Shown here: piece after piece, positions 24,326 through 33,425 of the stretch
Position numbering within the stretch: position 1 is the first letter of the stretch
Layout of the letters: each line of letters starts with the position of its first letter
Notes under the pieces: generated by a model
What the model was told of the DNA's origin: nothing
Database searches by the model: none
The model's input: the letters and a program-made list of their open reading frames with translations, nothing else
Source: Gordonia prachuapensis
GTDB taxonomy: Bacteria > Actinomycetota > Actinomycetes > Mycobacteriales > Mycobacteriaceae
Assembly (NCBI RefSeq): GCF_036350515.1
Contig: NZ_JAZDUE010000012.1
Coordinates: 120,213-184,212 of the forward strand
Reading direction: 5' to 3'
DNA: 64,000 bases
Made by a program: the position numbers and the translations under genes

Positions 24326-25345
24326 ATGTCCGACATCAAAACCGTCACCGACGACCGCTCCGAGGGCGCAGCGGAGATGACCGAGCTCCACCGCGAGCGC
24401 GCCATGGGTGGATTGGGAACCGAGACCACCGACCGCGAGGTGCGCCGCATCAGCCTGGCCGACTTCGATGCCCGGCGGGGACAGATCGCCGACGAGCTCT
24501 GGTCCGCGGCAACCGATATCGGGTTCTTCCAGGTCGTCGACCACGGGATCGACCTGGCCGAGGTGAACCATGCGTTCGAGATGTCGGCGAAGTTCTTCGC
24601 CCTGCCGACGGAGACGAAGGCGCAGTATCCGCTCAAGAAGGGGCAGAACGCGGGCTGGGAGTACATGAGCCAGGTCCGCCCGTCGGTCGGCACCCCGGAC
24701 CAGAAGGAGTCCTACCAGCTCACCCGACCACGGATGGACGGGCTCTGGCCGAGCGAGGACGAGCTGGCCGGATTCCGCGCCACCATCGAGGATTTCGAGC
24801 ACAAGTGCTGGCGTCTCGCGATGGATCTGCTGAGTTGCTTCGCCGACAAACTCGGCCTCGACCGGGACTTCTTCACCCGCGCACACGACCCGTCTTCGAG
24901 CACCTACCAGAGCACCCTGCGGCTGCTGCACTACTACGCGTTCCCCGACGAACTGCTGGACGAGGACACCGCCTGGCGGGCCGGCGCACACACCGATTTC
25001 GATGCCCTGACGCTGCTGTTCCAGCGCTCTGGCCAAGGTGGGCTCCAGGTGTTGCCGGGCGCCGAGGCGCAGGGCCAGGCGTGGACGCCGGTGGAGCCCT
25101 CTGACGACGCGATCACCTGCAACATCGGCGACATGCTGATGCGCTGGTCCGACGACCGACTGCCGTCGAACTTCCACCGCGTGCGAGCGCCGCGTCGCGG
25201 CGAGTACAGCGGACCGCGCTACACGATCGCCTACTTCGCGCAGGCGAACACCGACGTCCTCATCGAGAGCGCCGCCGGCACCTACCCACCCATCACCGCA
25301 GCCGACTACATCGCGCAGCGCGTCGCGGCCAACTACGGCAAGTAG
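24326..25345 (+). CDS. isopenicillin N synthase-family 2-oxoglutarate/Fe(II) oxygenase
   Basis: ATG 24326 follows GAGAGAGATTGCC; the frame is open to 24260 but the later start fits better. The 339-residue protein has a DIOX_N-type N terminus (DIGFFQVVDHGIDLAEV) and the 2-His-1-carboxylate iron site H222-x-D224 in AGAHTDFDALTLLFQ plus H284 in NFHRVRAP, with R in GPRYTIAYF for the 2-oxoglutarate carboxylate. Reaction: O2-dependent oxidation of a small substrate. The amidohydrolase starts at the very next base, so both probably act on the same nitrogen heterocycle or related compound (inference). Confidence 0.9.
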   Translation: MSDIKTVTDDRSEGAAEMTELHRERAMGGLGTETTDREVRRISLADFDARRGQIADELWSAATDIGFFQVVDHGIDLAEVNHAFEMSAKFFALPTETKAQYPLKKGQNAGWEYMSQVRPSVGTPDQKESYQLTRPRMDGLWPSEDELAGFRATIEDFEHKCWRLAMDLLSCFADKLGLDRDFFTRAHDPSSSTYQSTLRLLHYYAFPDELLDEDTAWRAGAHTDFDALTLLFQRSGQGGLQVLPGAEAQGQAWTPVEPSDDAITCNIGDMLMRWSDDRLPSNFHRVRAPRRGEYSGPRYTIAYFAQANTDVLIESAAGTYPPITAADYIAQRVAANYGK

Positions 25346-26689
25346 GTGCACACCGTGACCACCCCTGTCCGTACCGACCTGTCCACATCCCCGGCCTTCG
25401 CCGACGTCACGGTGTACACCGGGGGCGCCTGGCTCACTCATCAGGATGTCCATGTCGCCGACGGGGTGGTCACGGCCATCACCGACGCGGCCCACCCGGG
25501 CGACGGCAACGGCTACCTGATCCCCGGTTTCGTCAACACCCACACTCACCTGCAGCAGTCGTTGATGCGCGGTATCGCCGAGTGCACGCCGCTACTCGAA
25601 TGGCTTCTCGCGGTAGGCGAAGAGTCGGTGGCGATCACCCCGCAGCGGGCCTATCTCGCCGCGGTCGCCGCGTCGCTGGAGGCACTGCGGTCGGGCACCA
25701 CCACCGTCGTCGAGCACATGTGGCCGCATCCGTCCCCGGAGGTGCACGGCGCGGTCGTCCAAGCGTTGCGCGACACCGGAATCCGGGCAGTGCTCGGCCG
25801 GGGCGTCGCCGACCGACCCGATGCCACCCGGAAGTGGGGATTCGAGCCCCGGTTGATGCAGCCACTCGGTGACGTCCTCGATCACGTCGACCACCTACGT
25901 GCCCAGGTCGCCGATTCCCGCATCTCGATGGCGCTGGCCGTCCCCAACCCGCGGTCGGTGACCGAGCACGGGATGACGACACTGCGCGAGTTCGCCCAGA
26001 GCGGCGACCTCCCGGTCTCCATCCACCTGCTCGAGACCCCCACCGACGACCGGATGTGCCTCGAACACGCCGGCGTCGGCGCCGTGGAGTACCTGGACGG
26101 CAACGGATTCCTGTGGGACCGCGTGCTCGCGGTGCACTGTGTGGAGCTCGACGACGTCGGGCAACAGATCCTCACCGATCGCGGTGTGGCGATCTCGCAC
26201 AACCCGTTGTCGAACATGCGGCTCGGCAGTGGGGTCGCCCCAGTCCCGGCGATGCTGGACCGGGGCATGATGGTCGGGCTCGGGGTCGACGGCGCGGCCA
26301 GCAACGACACCCAGGACATGCTGGAGACATTGCGGATCGCGGCCTATGTGCAACGGGCGGTGCACAAGCGGGCAGATCTGCTGGGCTTCGGCGAGATGCT
26401 CGACATCGCCTGCGGCGGCGCGAACGTCGCGCTCGGCCTGCCCGAGGTGATCGGCGGGGTGTGCACCGGGGTTCCCGCGGACCTGACGCTCATCCGGTTC
26501 GACCGCGACTACGCGACCCTGCCGGTCCGCGATCCGGGAGCGTCCCTGCTCACCGCGGGCTCGCCGCGGATCGTGGACACCGTGATGGTCGGCGGCGAGG
26601 TGGTGGTCGCCGACGGCCGGAGCACGCGCATCGACGAGGCCGAGTTCACGAAGGAGCTTCTCGCGCTCGGGAATTCTTCCGCCGGTTGA
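25346..26689 (+). CDS. ATZ/TRZ-family amidohydrolase (heterocycle deaminase-like)
   Basis: The 447-residue protein has the metal-dependent hydrolase set: NTHTHLQQS (H66, H68), SIHLLE, AVHCVEL, SHNPLSNMRLGSG and GVDGAASND. The SHNPxSNxxLxSG and GxDGxASN motifs are those of guanine/8-oxoguanine/atrazine deaminases and chlorohydrolases, which hydrolyse exocyclic amines or chlorides on nitrogen rings. GTG 25346 directly follows the TAG of the oxygenase (GTG 25355 is an alternative), so translation is coupled. It is followed by a family A repeat at the convergent gene boundary. Confidence 0.9.
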   Translation: MHTVTTPVRTDLSTSPAFADVTVYTGGAWLTHQDVHVADGVVTAITDAAHPGDGNGYLIPGFVNTHTHLQQSLMRGIAECTPLLEWLLAVGEESVAITPQRAYLAAVAASLEALRSGTTTVVEHMWPHPSPEVHGAVVQALRDTGIRAVLGRGVADRPDATRKWGFEPRLMQPLGDVLDHVDHLRAQVADSRISMALAVPNPRSVTEHGMTTLREFAQSGDLPVSIHLLETPTDDRMCLEHAGVGAVEYLDGNGFLWDRVLAVHCVELDDVGQQILTDRGVAISHNPLSNMRLGSGVAPVPAMLDRGMMVGLGVDGAASNDTQDMLETLRIAAYVQRAVHKRADLLGFGEMLDIACGGANVALGLPEVIGGVCTGVPADLTLIRFDRDYATLPVRDPGASLLTAGSPRIVDTVMVGGEVVVADGRSTRIDEAEFTKELLALGNSSAG

Positions 26690-26733
26690 GTAGCGACGCG
26701 CGAACGCAGTGAGCCCGACGCGTATCGAAACCT
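26687..26733 (-). repeat. dispersed palindromic repeat, family A (copy 4)
   Basis: TTGAGTAGCGACGCGCGAAC, then GCAGTGAGCCCGACG and CGTATCGAAACC. It overlaps the stop of the amidohydrolase gene and fills the 42-base gap to the convergent membrane protein gene. Confidence 0.8.
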
Positions 26734-27382
26734 ACCGCGCGCGGAACATCTTCGTCGGGCGCATGCGCGTCGAATCGGGCAACCACTGATTCACGCCGCG
26801 CCGCACCGTGAACAGCCCCGCGATGATCAGCAACCCGAACTGCAGCCAGGCGATCACCGGCATCGCCGACCACACCTCCGGGTACTCGAAGAGCAGATCG
26901 ATGCCGATCGGGATGCAGAGCAGGTTGATCACCACTGCGGCGAGGAAGAAGTTGCGGCAGGTGCGACTGTGCTGCGTCGCGGCGGCGACCAGCAACGCGT
27001 ACTCGGCCGCTAGGAACACCACGATCATGACCAGCATGAACGGCGGGAAGAAGCCGGCCAGCGAGTCGACCTGTTCCTCGGGGCTCGCATTGTTGGGGTC
27101 GGCGACCACACCCTCGAGCAGCCGTACCCGCAGTAGGTCGGTGATCATCCCGAGGTTGACGAAGCCGTAGACCACGCTGACCAGTCCGGCGACCGCGGCA
27201 CCCCACCACGCCACCCGCGCGTGCAGGCTCAACGCCACCGGGGGCGGGCCGGGATCACCGGGCGGGGGCGGGTACAGATTCGCGTCGTCGCGGTCGCGGG
27301 AACTGCGCTCGATGGCCGCCAGGTCCTCGGCGTCGAGTTCGGCCTGCGTCGGGATCCGATCCGGGTCGTCAGGGTCGGTCAT
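26732..27382 (-). CDS. hypothetical membrane protein (four helices)
   Basis: The 216-residue product has an acidic, proline-rich cytoplasmic N terminus (about 50 residues, ending YPPPPGDPGPPP) and four membrane helices, at about 57-77, 113-133, 144-162 and 175-193. The long loop between helices 1 and 2 contains VVADPNNASPEEQVDS. The plan resembles many uncharacterised actinobacterial membrane proteins. It lies 22 bases downstream of the secreted-protein gene on the same strand, so the two may form an operon. Confidence 0.75.
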   Translation of the reverse strand: MTDPDDPDRIPTQAELDAEDLAAIERSSRDRDDANLYPPPPGDPGPPPVALSLHARVAWWGAAVAGLVSVVYGFVNLGMITDLLRVRLLEGVVADPNNASPEEQVDSLAGFFPPFMLVMIVVFLAAEYALLVAAATQHSRTCRNFFLAAVVINLLCIPIGIDLLFEYPEVWSAMPVIAWLQFGLLIIAGLFTVRRGVNQWLPDSTRMRPTKMFRAR

Positions 27383-27404
27383 GTGCCCGATTGTCCCACG
27401 GCCC

Positions 27405-28805
27405 TCACCGGGCGATCTTCAGCATCCGCCCGACGGTCGCCTGCCACAGAGTGCCGTCGCGCGCGATCGTCCCCGTCAGCTCCAGCGGTTCGTCGATCGG
27501 GCCGTCGCCGACCTTCAGCGTCCGGACCCGCTTGCCGGTGGCGAAATCGGTGGCCACGTAGTAGATCGGGCCGACCTGCTGGATCGAACCGGGAACGTAG
27601 GGTCCGTATCCCAGGGCGTGGATCAGGCCGTCGGCGCGCGACAGCCGCGGCAGCGTCGAGATGCGGTCGGAGTTCTCCCAGACCCGACGACAGCCCTGCT
27701 CGGACACGTCGATACGGGTCGAGCCGCCGGTGAACGGCGCGGTGGCGGGCACGCTCGGGCCGGTCACCGCCATCGGCGGGTACTGGTAGCCGTAGGTGCT
27801 GGGGATGACCAGGGAATCGCCCCAGGCCATGATCGAGTTCTCGGTGCCCTGTCCCGATGTGCCGAAGGCGGGCATCCGGCACACGGTGGCGCCTGTGTCG
27901 CTGTCGTAGACGATCAGATCGGGCCGATCGGCGTTGTCCACGATGGCCACCCACGCATCGCCGCCGGGCCCGAAATAGGTCGGCGTGGTTCCCGATCCCC
28001 AGGTCAGCTGGCCGGGTCGGCGCGCGTCGCCCCGGTCGTAGGTGCGTCGCCACACCGTGCGCGGCACACCGTCGTCGGCGGCCGTCATCTCGTAGAGTGC
28101 GTGCGTCGTCAGCACCGACGCGCTGTCGCCGCGCATGGTCAGCCCGTTGCCGAGTTCCTCACCGGCGGGCAGGCGCACCGACCGGACCCGCTTGGCCGCG
28201 TCCACCGTGCCCACGACGCCCCGGGTGGTCGCGAACCACACCCGTCCCCGTTCGTCGGGGGCGAGCCCGGTGATCGCGTCCCCCGCGGGGATGTGCCTGC
28301 TGACGTCGATCCGGTCATCGACGTACACCTGCCAACCGTCCGCGGTCCGCCGATGCGCCACCCGCAGGATCGCGCCCGAGCCGTCGGCGACGACGACCCG
28401 ATCGCGACCGTCGAGATAGCCGTACACGCCGCCGAGCAATCCGCCCTTGGCCAGTTGCAGCCGAGCAAGCGTCGCCGCCGTGGCCGGGTCGAACAGCGTC
28501 ACCGTCGGCACCACGACATCCGGCGGCGACGTCCCGACGAACTGTGTGCACAACGACACCGGCATCCCGTCACGTCCGACGAACGTTGCAGCGCACGCAC
28601 CGCCGGGCACCGATGATGCCGCCAGATGTGCCTGCCGCCCCGGTCCCGGGAACGGCGTCGAATCGGTCGAGGCGAGGTCGCCGTGCATCAGGCTCGTTCC
28701 GGGAGGGCCCAGCGCGCCTTGAGCCTGCGCCGGCGCCGCCACCAGGCACAACGCTGCGGCTGCCACCGCCCCGACCACTACACCGACAACCGCCCCACGA
28801 CGCAT
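27405..28805 (-). CDS. secreted beta-propeller-like protein
   Basis: From ATG 28805 (GTG 28814 is possible) the product has about 466 residues. A signal peptide (MRRGAVVGVVVGAVAAAAL, APAQAQ cleavage) is followed by repeated strand-rich segments with VWFATTRGVVGTVDA, WVAIVDNADRPDLIVYDSDTG, and YYVATDFATGKRVRTL, suggestive of a PQQ/quinoprotein-like propeller. No enzymatic motif is visible; such proteins act extracytoplasmically, often binding or scaffolding. Two or three Cys pairs may form disulfides. Function unknown. Confidence 0.75.
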   Translation of the reverse strand: MRRGAVVGVVVGAVAAAALCLVAAPAQAQGALGPPGTSLMHGDLASTDSTPFPGPGRQAHLAASSVPGGACAATFVGRDGMPVSLCTQFVGTSPPDVVVPTVTLFDPATAATLARLQLAKGGLLGGVYGYLDGRDRVVVADGSGAILRVAHRRTADGWQVYVDDRIDVSRHIPAGDAITGLAPDERGRVWFATTRGVVGTVDAAKRVRSVRLPAGEELGNGLTMRGDSASVLTTHALYEMTAADDGVPRTVWRRTYDRGDARRPGQLTWGSGTTPTYFGPGGDAWVAIVDNADRPDLIVYDSDTGATVCRMPAFGTSGQGTENSIMAWGDSLVIPSTYGYQYPPMAVTGPSVPATAPFTGGSTRIDVSEQGCRRVWENSDRISTLPRLSRADGLIHALGYGPYVPGSIQQVGPIYYVATDFATGKRVRTLKVGDGPIDEPLELTGTIARDGTLWQATVGRMLKIAR

Positions 28806-28989
28806 CCACCCCACCGGGTCATCCCATCACGTCGCCGCGGCTACGCGAGCCCGAACCGGGCTTTCTACTCCCGCTGAGAAAAAACTGAGAAATCCGCGTA
28901 GTGCGCTACGCGTGCCGACGACTCGTCCCCGGGCGGTCCACACCGAGATATCCCTCGCGTGGAACCGACCGGGGACGATCGGGCCGTGA

Positions 28990-30285
28990 CTACCGGTTGA
29001 ACTCGCCCAGCAGGAAGTTGGTCGCCGGCAACAGTGTGGTCAGCATGGGCAGCGCATGGTTGACGACCAGGCCCGGGAAGATCGGCGGGATCTCATTGGT
29101 CACCATTGCCACGTCGGCACCCTGGGCACGCCAGTCCTGATACAACTGCTTGACCTGGCCGTACGGAATGACATCGTCACTGATGGCACCCTCGAGCAAC
29201 ACCGGCGCATTCGGCTTCAGCCGACCGATCCGCTGATCGGCCACCGCCTTCTTCGCAATGGGTGTCCGATCGATGACCGCCGACAACGACTCGCCGGTCC
29301 GCGTCCACCGAGTCGTGCTCTGGAACCCGAAGGCGAGTCCCGTGTCGCCGATGCACTGGGTCGCCACCTGCGACAGCACCCGCCGGCCTTCCTGCGTGGT
29401 CTCGCGGTCGAGCACCGGCCGCAGGGCGGGGTAACGCGCCGTCAGGCCGTTGATCGCGTACCCGATGCCGCCGACGATGAAGGTGCCGTCGATGCCCTTC
29501 GTCACCTTCGCCAGATCGGCGGGCGGTGCACCCGCGTACGTGGCCCGCACGTTCAATTCGGGTGCGTATGTCTCGGCCATCTCGGCGGCGGATGCGGCCG
29601 CGCCGCCTCCCTGCGAATAGCCCGAGAATCCAACGGGCGCATCAGCCGGGGCGCCGGACAGACGCAACGCCGCACGGGCACCGTCGAGCATCGCGGCGCC
29701 GGACTCGCGACGGTTCACATAGGTGTGGACGCCCGGGGTACCCATGCCGATGTAATCGGTGATGAACACCCGCACACCGTTGATCAGCATCAGATTGAGC
29801 TCGAGAGCCGTGTAGTTCACCGCGATACTGGGTTTGGTGGGATCGATGGCCAGCGGGAAGTTCATCATCTTCGATCCGGCGCACTGATCACCTTGGCCCA
29901 CGGTTCCGGGGCCCAGCACCACGGTCGGGCGCTGCCCGCCGCCCTGCCAGGGCGCCGTCGGCTCGACGAGCGTGCCGGTCACCGGAGCGGGTGTTCCGTC
30001 CTGGTACTCGGATGTGTACATGACCCGGGTCGCCGTGCCCGGCCATTGATTGCCGACACCGGGAATCTGGAGCAGCAGCGGGCTGGCTTCGCTGCGGATG
30101 ACCGATCCGGGCTCGGAAGCGAATCGCGCGGGCGGTGTGTAGAAATCGCCTGCGGCGCCGGCTGTCGGAGCCATGGCCACCAGGCCGGCCCCGACGAGCA
30201 CCATCCCGGTCGCCGTGGCAACCAGGCGCCGAACCGTTCCGGGTCGGCGCCGACCCAAAGAAATGTTCCCCCAGTTTTGTCTCAT
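28990..30285 (-). CDS. secretory lipase (LIP family)
   Basis: The 431-residue protein has a signal peptide ending TAGAAGD (near residue 46) and an alpha/beta-hydrolase of the secretory lipase family. The nucleophile is S224 in GFSGYSQGG; EGAISDDVIPYGQ supplies the acid Asp and VVNHALPML the His. YIGMGTPGVHTYVNR is a family motif. It hydrolyses esters, probably triacylglycerols, outside the cell. A second, more distant member is at 45594-46736. About 184 bases upstream of the next gene hold no feature I can name. Confidence 0.88.
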   Translation of the reverse strand: MRQNWGNISLGRRRPGTVRRLVATATGMVLVGAGLVAMAPTAGAAGDFYTPPARFASEPGSVIRSEASPLLLQIPGVGNQWPGTATRVMYTSEYQDGTPAPVTGTLVEPTAPWQGGGQRPTVVLGPGTVGQGDQCAGSKMMNFPLAIDPTKPSIAVNYTALELNLMLINGVRVFITDYIGMGTPGVHTYVNRRESGAAMLDGARAALRLSGAPADAPVGFSGYSQGGGAAASAAEMAETYAPELNVRATYAGAPPADLAKVTKGIDGTFIVGGIGYAINGLTARYPALRPVLDRETTQEGRRVLSQVATQCIGDTGLAFGFQSTTRWTRTGESLSAVIDRTPIAKKAVADQRIGRLKPNAPVLLEGAISDDVIPYGQVKQLYQDWRAQGADVAMVTNEIPPIFPGLVVNHALPMLTTLLPATNFLLGEFNR

Positions 30286-30347
30286 GAATCAGTAAGCTAC
30301 CGCACAGTAACCTGGACGCGTGACCGGGGTCATGGCTTTCGCCAATC

Positions 30348-30851
30348 TCAATCAGTGAGGAGTGCCTCGACTGCCGCCGACACGATCTCGTCGACGTCGA
30401 GAGCGACGTCGAGGGTCAGACCCGGCTCGTCGGCGGCCAGGGGTTCGAGATCGTCGAACTGTGAGGCCAGCAGACCTGTCGGCATGAAATGCCCGGTCCG
30501 GTCCGCCTGTCGTCGGCCGATGAGTTCCCGTGACCCGGACAGATGCAGGAACCAGGTCGTCGGCGCGGCGGCGCGCAGTCGGTCGCGGTAGGCGCGTTTG
30601 AGGGCAGAGCACGCCACCACCCCTCCCCTGGGCTCGGCAAGCCTGCGCCCGACATCGTCGAGCCATGGCCATCGGTCCGTGTCGTCGAGCGGGTGGCCCG
30701 CCTTCATCTTCGCGACGTTCGCGGGCGGATGCAGATCGTCGGCGTCGATGAACTCGACGGCCAGGCGTTGCGCCAGAACCCGACCGACGGTCGACTTGCC
30801 CGAACCCGAAACGCCCATCACGACAACAGGTGTCGTGATGGGCGTGGTCAC
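30348..30851 (-). CDS. gntK: gluconokinase
   Basis: The 167-residue kinase has the P-loop VMGVSGSGKSTVG at 11-23, DADDLHPPANVAKM and GHPLDDTDRWPWL, then VACSALKRAYRDRLR, all diagnostic of GntK. It phosphorylates D-gluconate to 6-phosphogluconate, feeding the pentose phosphate or Entner-Doudoroff pathway. The start lies 9 bases after the asd stop, so it is the third gene of an ask-asd-gntK transcript, an arrangement without obvious metabolic logic. Confidence 0.95.
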   Translation of the reverse strand: MTTPITTPVVVMGVSGSGKSTVGRVLAQRLAVEFIDADDLHPPANVAKMKAGHPLDDTDRWPWLDDVGRRLAEPRGGVVACSALKRAYRDRLRAAAPTTWFLHLSGSRELIGRRQADRTGHFMPTGLLASQFDDLEPLAADEPGLTLDVALDVDEIVSAAVEALLTD

Positions 30852-30860
30852 CAGGAAACC

Positions 30861-31883
30861 TCAGACCAGCAGTTCGGCGATCTGGATCGTGTTGAGCGCA
30901 GCGCCCTTTCGGAGGTTGTCGCCGCTGACGAACAGTGCGAGACCACGTCCGTCCGGAACACCCGGATCCTGCCGGATTCGGCCGACGAGCGAGTTGTCCT
31001 TGCCGGCCGCCGCCAGCGGGGTCGGCACGTCGGAGAGTTCCACTCCCGCTGCAGCGCCGAGGATCTCCTGCGCCTGCTGCACCGACATCGGGTTGGCGAA
31101 CTCGGCGTTGATGGACAACGAGTGTCCGGTGAACACCGGCACGCGCACGCAGGTGCCGCTCACCAGCAGCTCCGGCAGCCCCAGGATCTTGCGGGATTCG
31201 TTGCGCAGCTTCTGATCTTCATCGGTCTCGCCGGAACCATCGTCGACCAGCGAGCCGGCCATCGCGAGCACGTTGAACGCGATCGGCGCGACATACTTGT
31301 CCGGCGCCGGGAAGTCGACGGAACTGCCGTCGTAGACCAACTTTTCGGCGTCTCCGACCACGGCGCGGGTCTGCGATGCGAGTTCCTCGACACCGGCGAG
31401 TCCGCTACCGGACACCGCCTGGTAGCTCGAAACGATCAGGCGCTGCAGCCCGGCCGCGTCGTGCAGCGGCTTGAGCACCGGCATCGCGGCCATCGTGGTG
31501 CAGTTCGGGTTCGCGATGATGCCCTTGGGCGGGTTCTTCGCGAGCTCACCGTTGACCTCCGAGACCACCAGCGGCACATCGGGATCCTTGCGCCACGCCG
31601 ACGAGTTGTCGATGACGGTAGCGCCGGCGGCCGCGAATCGCGGTGCCTGCTCCTTGGACATGGTCCCGCCGGCCGAGAACAGCGCGATGTCGAGTCCCGA
31701 GGGGTCTGCGGTGGCCGCGTCCTCGACGACGATCTCGCCGTCGCCCCACGGCAGCTTCTTGCCCGCCGACCGCGACGACGCGAAGAAACGCACTTCGTCG
31801 GCGGGGAACTTGCGCTCGGCCAACAGGGCTCGCATGACGCCACCGACCTGACCGGTCGCGCCCACAACTCCGATGGTGGTCAT
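30861..31883 (-). CDS. asd: aspartate-semialdehyde dehydrogenase
   Basis: The 340-residue enzyme reduces aspartyl phosphate to aspartate semialdehyde with NADPH, the second step toward lysine, diaminopimelate, methionine and threonine. The nucleotide site VGATGQVGGVM is at the N terminus, the catalytic C128 in IIANPNCTTM, and the active-site His in VPVFTGHSLSIN. It starts 2 bases after the ask stop, as in M. tuberculosis (Rv3709c-Rv3708c). Diaminopimelate from this pathway is a peptidoglycan precursor. Confidence 0.97.
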   Translation of the reverse strand: MTTIGVVGATGQVGGVMRALLAERKFPADEVRFFASSRSAGKKLPWGDGEIVVEDAATADPSGLDIALFSAGGTMSKEQAPRFAAAGATVIDNSSAWRKDPDVPLVVSEVNGELAKNPPKGIIANPNCTTMAAMPVLKPLHDAAGLQRLIVSSYQAVSGSGLAGVEELASQTRAVVGDAEKLVYDGSSVDFPAPDKYVAPIAFNVLAMAGSLVDDGSGETDEDQKLRNESRKILGLPELLVSGTCVRVPVFTGHSLSINAEFANPMSVQQAQEILGAAAGVELSDVPTPLAAAGKDNSLVGRIRQDPGVPDGRGLALFVSGDNLRKGAALNTIQIAELLV

Positions 31884-31885
31884 GT

Positions 31886-33151
31886 CTATCGCCCCGTTCC
31901 GCCGTAGACGACGGCTTCCTCGTCGCCACCGAGATCGAAGGCGGCGTGCAGAGCCCGCACTGCGTCATCGAGTTCGGTGTCGCGGCACAGCACCGAGATG
32001 CGGATCTCCGAGGTGGAGATGAGCTCGATGTTGATGCCCGCGTTGCTCAGCGACTCGCAGAAGGTGGCGGTGACGCCGGGATGGCTCTTCATGCCCGCAC
32101 CGACGAGCGACACCTTGCCGATGTGGTCGTCGTAGAGCAGATCGGTGAAGCCGATCTCGTCCTTGAGCTTGGTGAGCTTCTCCACGCCGAGCGGGCCGAG
32201 CTCGCGCGGCAGGGTGAAGGTGATGTCGGTCTTGCCGGTGTCCACCTTGGACACGTTCTGCAGGACCATGTCGATGTTGATCTCGGCGTCGGCGACCGCG
32301 CGGAAGACCTTGGCCGCGTAGCCGGGCTTGTCGTCGAGACCGACCACGGTGATCTTGGCTTCGCTGCGGTCATGGGCGACGCCGGTGAGAATGGCTTCTT
32401 CCACGGGAATGTCCTCCATCGATCCGGCCACCAGTGTGCCGGGTTTTGTCGAGTACGACGAGCGCACATGAACAGGGGTGTTGTAGCGGCGCGCGTACTC
32501 CACGCAACGCAGCATCAACACCTTTGCGCCGCAGGCGGCGAGTTCGAGCATCTCCTCGAAGGAGACGGTTTCGAGACGCTTGGCATCGGGCACAATGCGC
32601 GGGTCGGCGGAGTAGACACCGTCGACGTCGGTGTAGATCTCGCAGACATCGGCCTTGAGAGCCGCCGCGAGCGCCACCGCCGTGGTGTCGGACCCACCGC
32701 GCCCGAGCGTGGTGATGTCCTTGGTGTCCTGCGCCACGCCCTGAAAGCCCGCGACCAGAACGATCTTGCCTTCGTCGAGCGCGCTGCGGACGCGGCCCGG
32801 CGTGACGTCGATGATCTTCGCCGAGCCGTGGCTGCTGGTGGTGATGACACCGGCCTGCGAACCGGTGAACGACTGCGCCTGCGCGCCGAGCGAGCTGATC
32901 GCCATCGCGACCAGAGCGTTGGAGATGCGCTCACCCGAGGTGAGGAGCATGTCCATCTCCCGCGGCGGCGGGGTCGGGTTGACCTGCTGCGCGAGATCCA
33001 GGAGTTCATCGGTGGTGTCGCCCATGGCGGAGACCACCACGACGACATCGTTGCCCTGCTTCTTGGTCTCGACGATGCGCTCGGCGACTCGGCGGATCCG
33101 CTCGGCCGTAGCGACCGAGGAACCGCCGTATTTCTGCACAACGAGTGCCAC
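31886..33151 (-). CDS. ask: aspartokinase
   Basis: GTG 33151, preceded by GAAAGGTGGTCGAC, gives the canonical 421 residues beginning VALVVQKYGGSSV; the frame is open upstream to 33397 but that part is not homologous to the family. The kinase domain (FTGSQAGVITT, TLGRGGSDTTAVALAAAL) occupies about 1-245 and two ACT domains follow (KITVVGLDDKPGYAAKVF; VSLVGAGMKSHPGV), the site of lysine/threonine feedback. In actinobacteria an internal start yields a separate beta subunit; an in-frame start at the ACT region is plausible here. It phosphorylates aspartate as the first step of the aspartate family pathway. Confidence 0.97.
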   Translation of the reverse strand: MALVVQKYGGSSVATAERIRRVAERIVETKKQGNDVVVVVSAMGDTTDELLDLAQQVNPTPPPREMDMLLTSGERISNALVAMAISSLGAQAQSFTGSQAGVITTSSHGSAKIIDVTPGRVRSALDEGKIVLVAGFQGVAQDTKDITTLGRGGSDTTAVALAAALKADVCEIYTDVDGVYSADPRIVPDAKRLETVSFEEMLELAACGAKVLMLRCVEYARRYNTPVHVRSSYSTKPGTLVAGSMEDIPVEEAILTGVAHDRSEAKITVVGLDDKPGYAAKVFRAVADAEINIDMVLQNVSKVDTGKTDITFTLPRELGPLGVEKLTKLKDEIGFTDLLYDDHIGKVSLVGAGMKSHPGVTATFCESLSNAGINIELISTSEIRISVLCRDTELDDAVRALHAAFDLGGDEEAVVYGGTGR

Positions 33152-33425
33152 GTCGACCACCTTTCGGGGGTTGTCGGAAAGTGCATCGCCCCAGTTCGGG
33201 GTCGCTCGACGTTGAGCGTCGGGGCGAACCTTAGCGGGGATCACCTTACCGTCGGTGACCTTCTTGCCCGAATCGGCCACCGGCGGCGCGGTGACGGTGG
33301 CCACATTTTCGCGGGCCTGGAGGACGTGGTTCGACGGCGATTTCCTCGGGCCGGATGTGACCGGTTCTCCTCCGCCCGGCGGGTGTGGTGGTCGCAACTA
33401 CACGCGTCGCCCTACCATCGCTGAG

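Noticed and set aside
33152..33397. N-terminal extension of aspartokinase by 82 codons
   Set aside because: The residues are not aspartokinase-like and the GTG at 33151 has a proper ribosome-binding site and gives the standard 421-aa length.
31946..33424. 492-codon plus-strand frame opposite aspartokinase
   Set aside because: Antisense shadow of a highly conserved gene.
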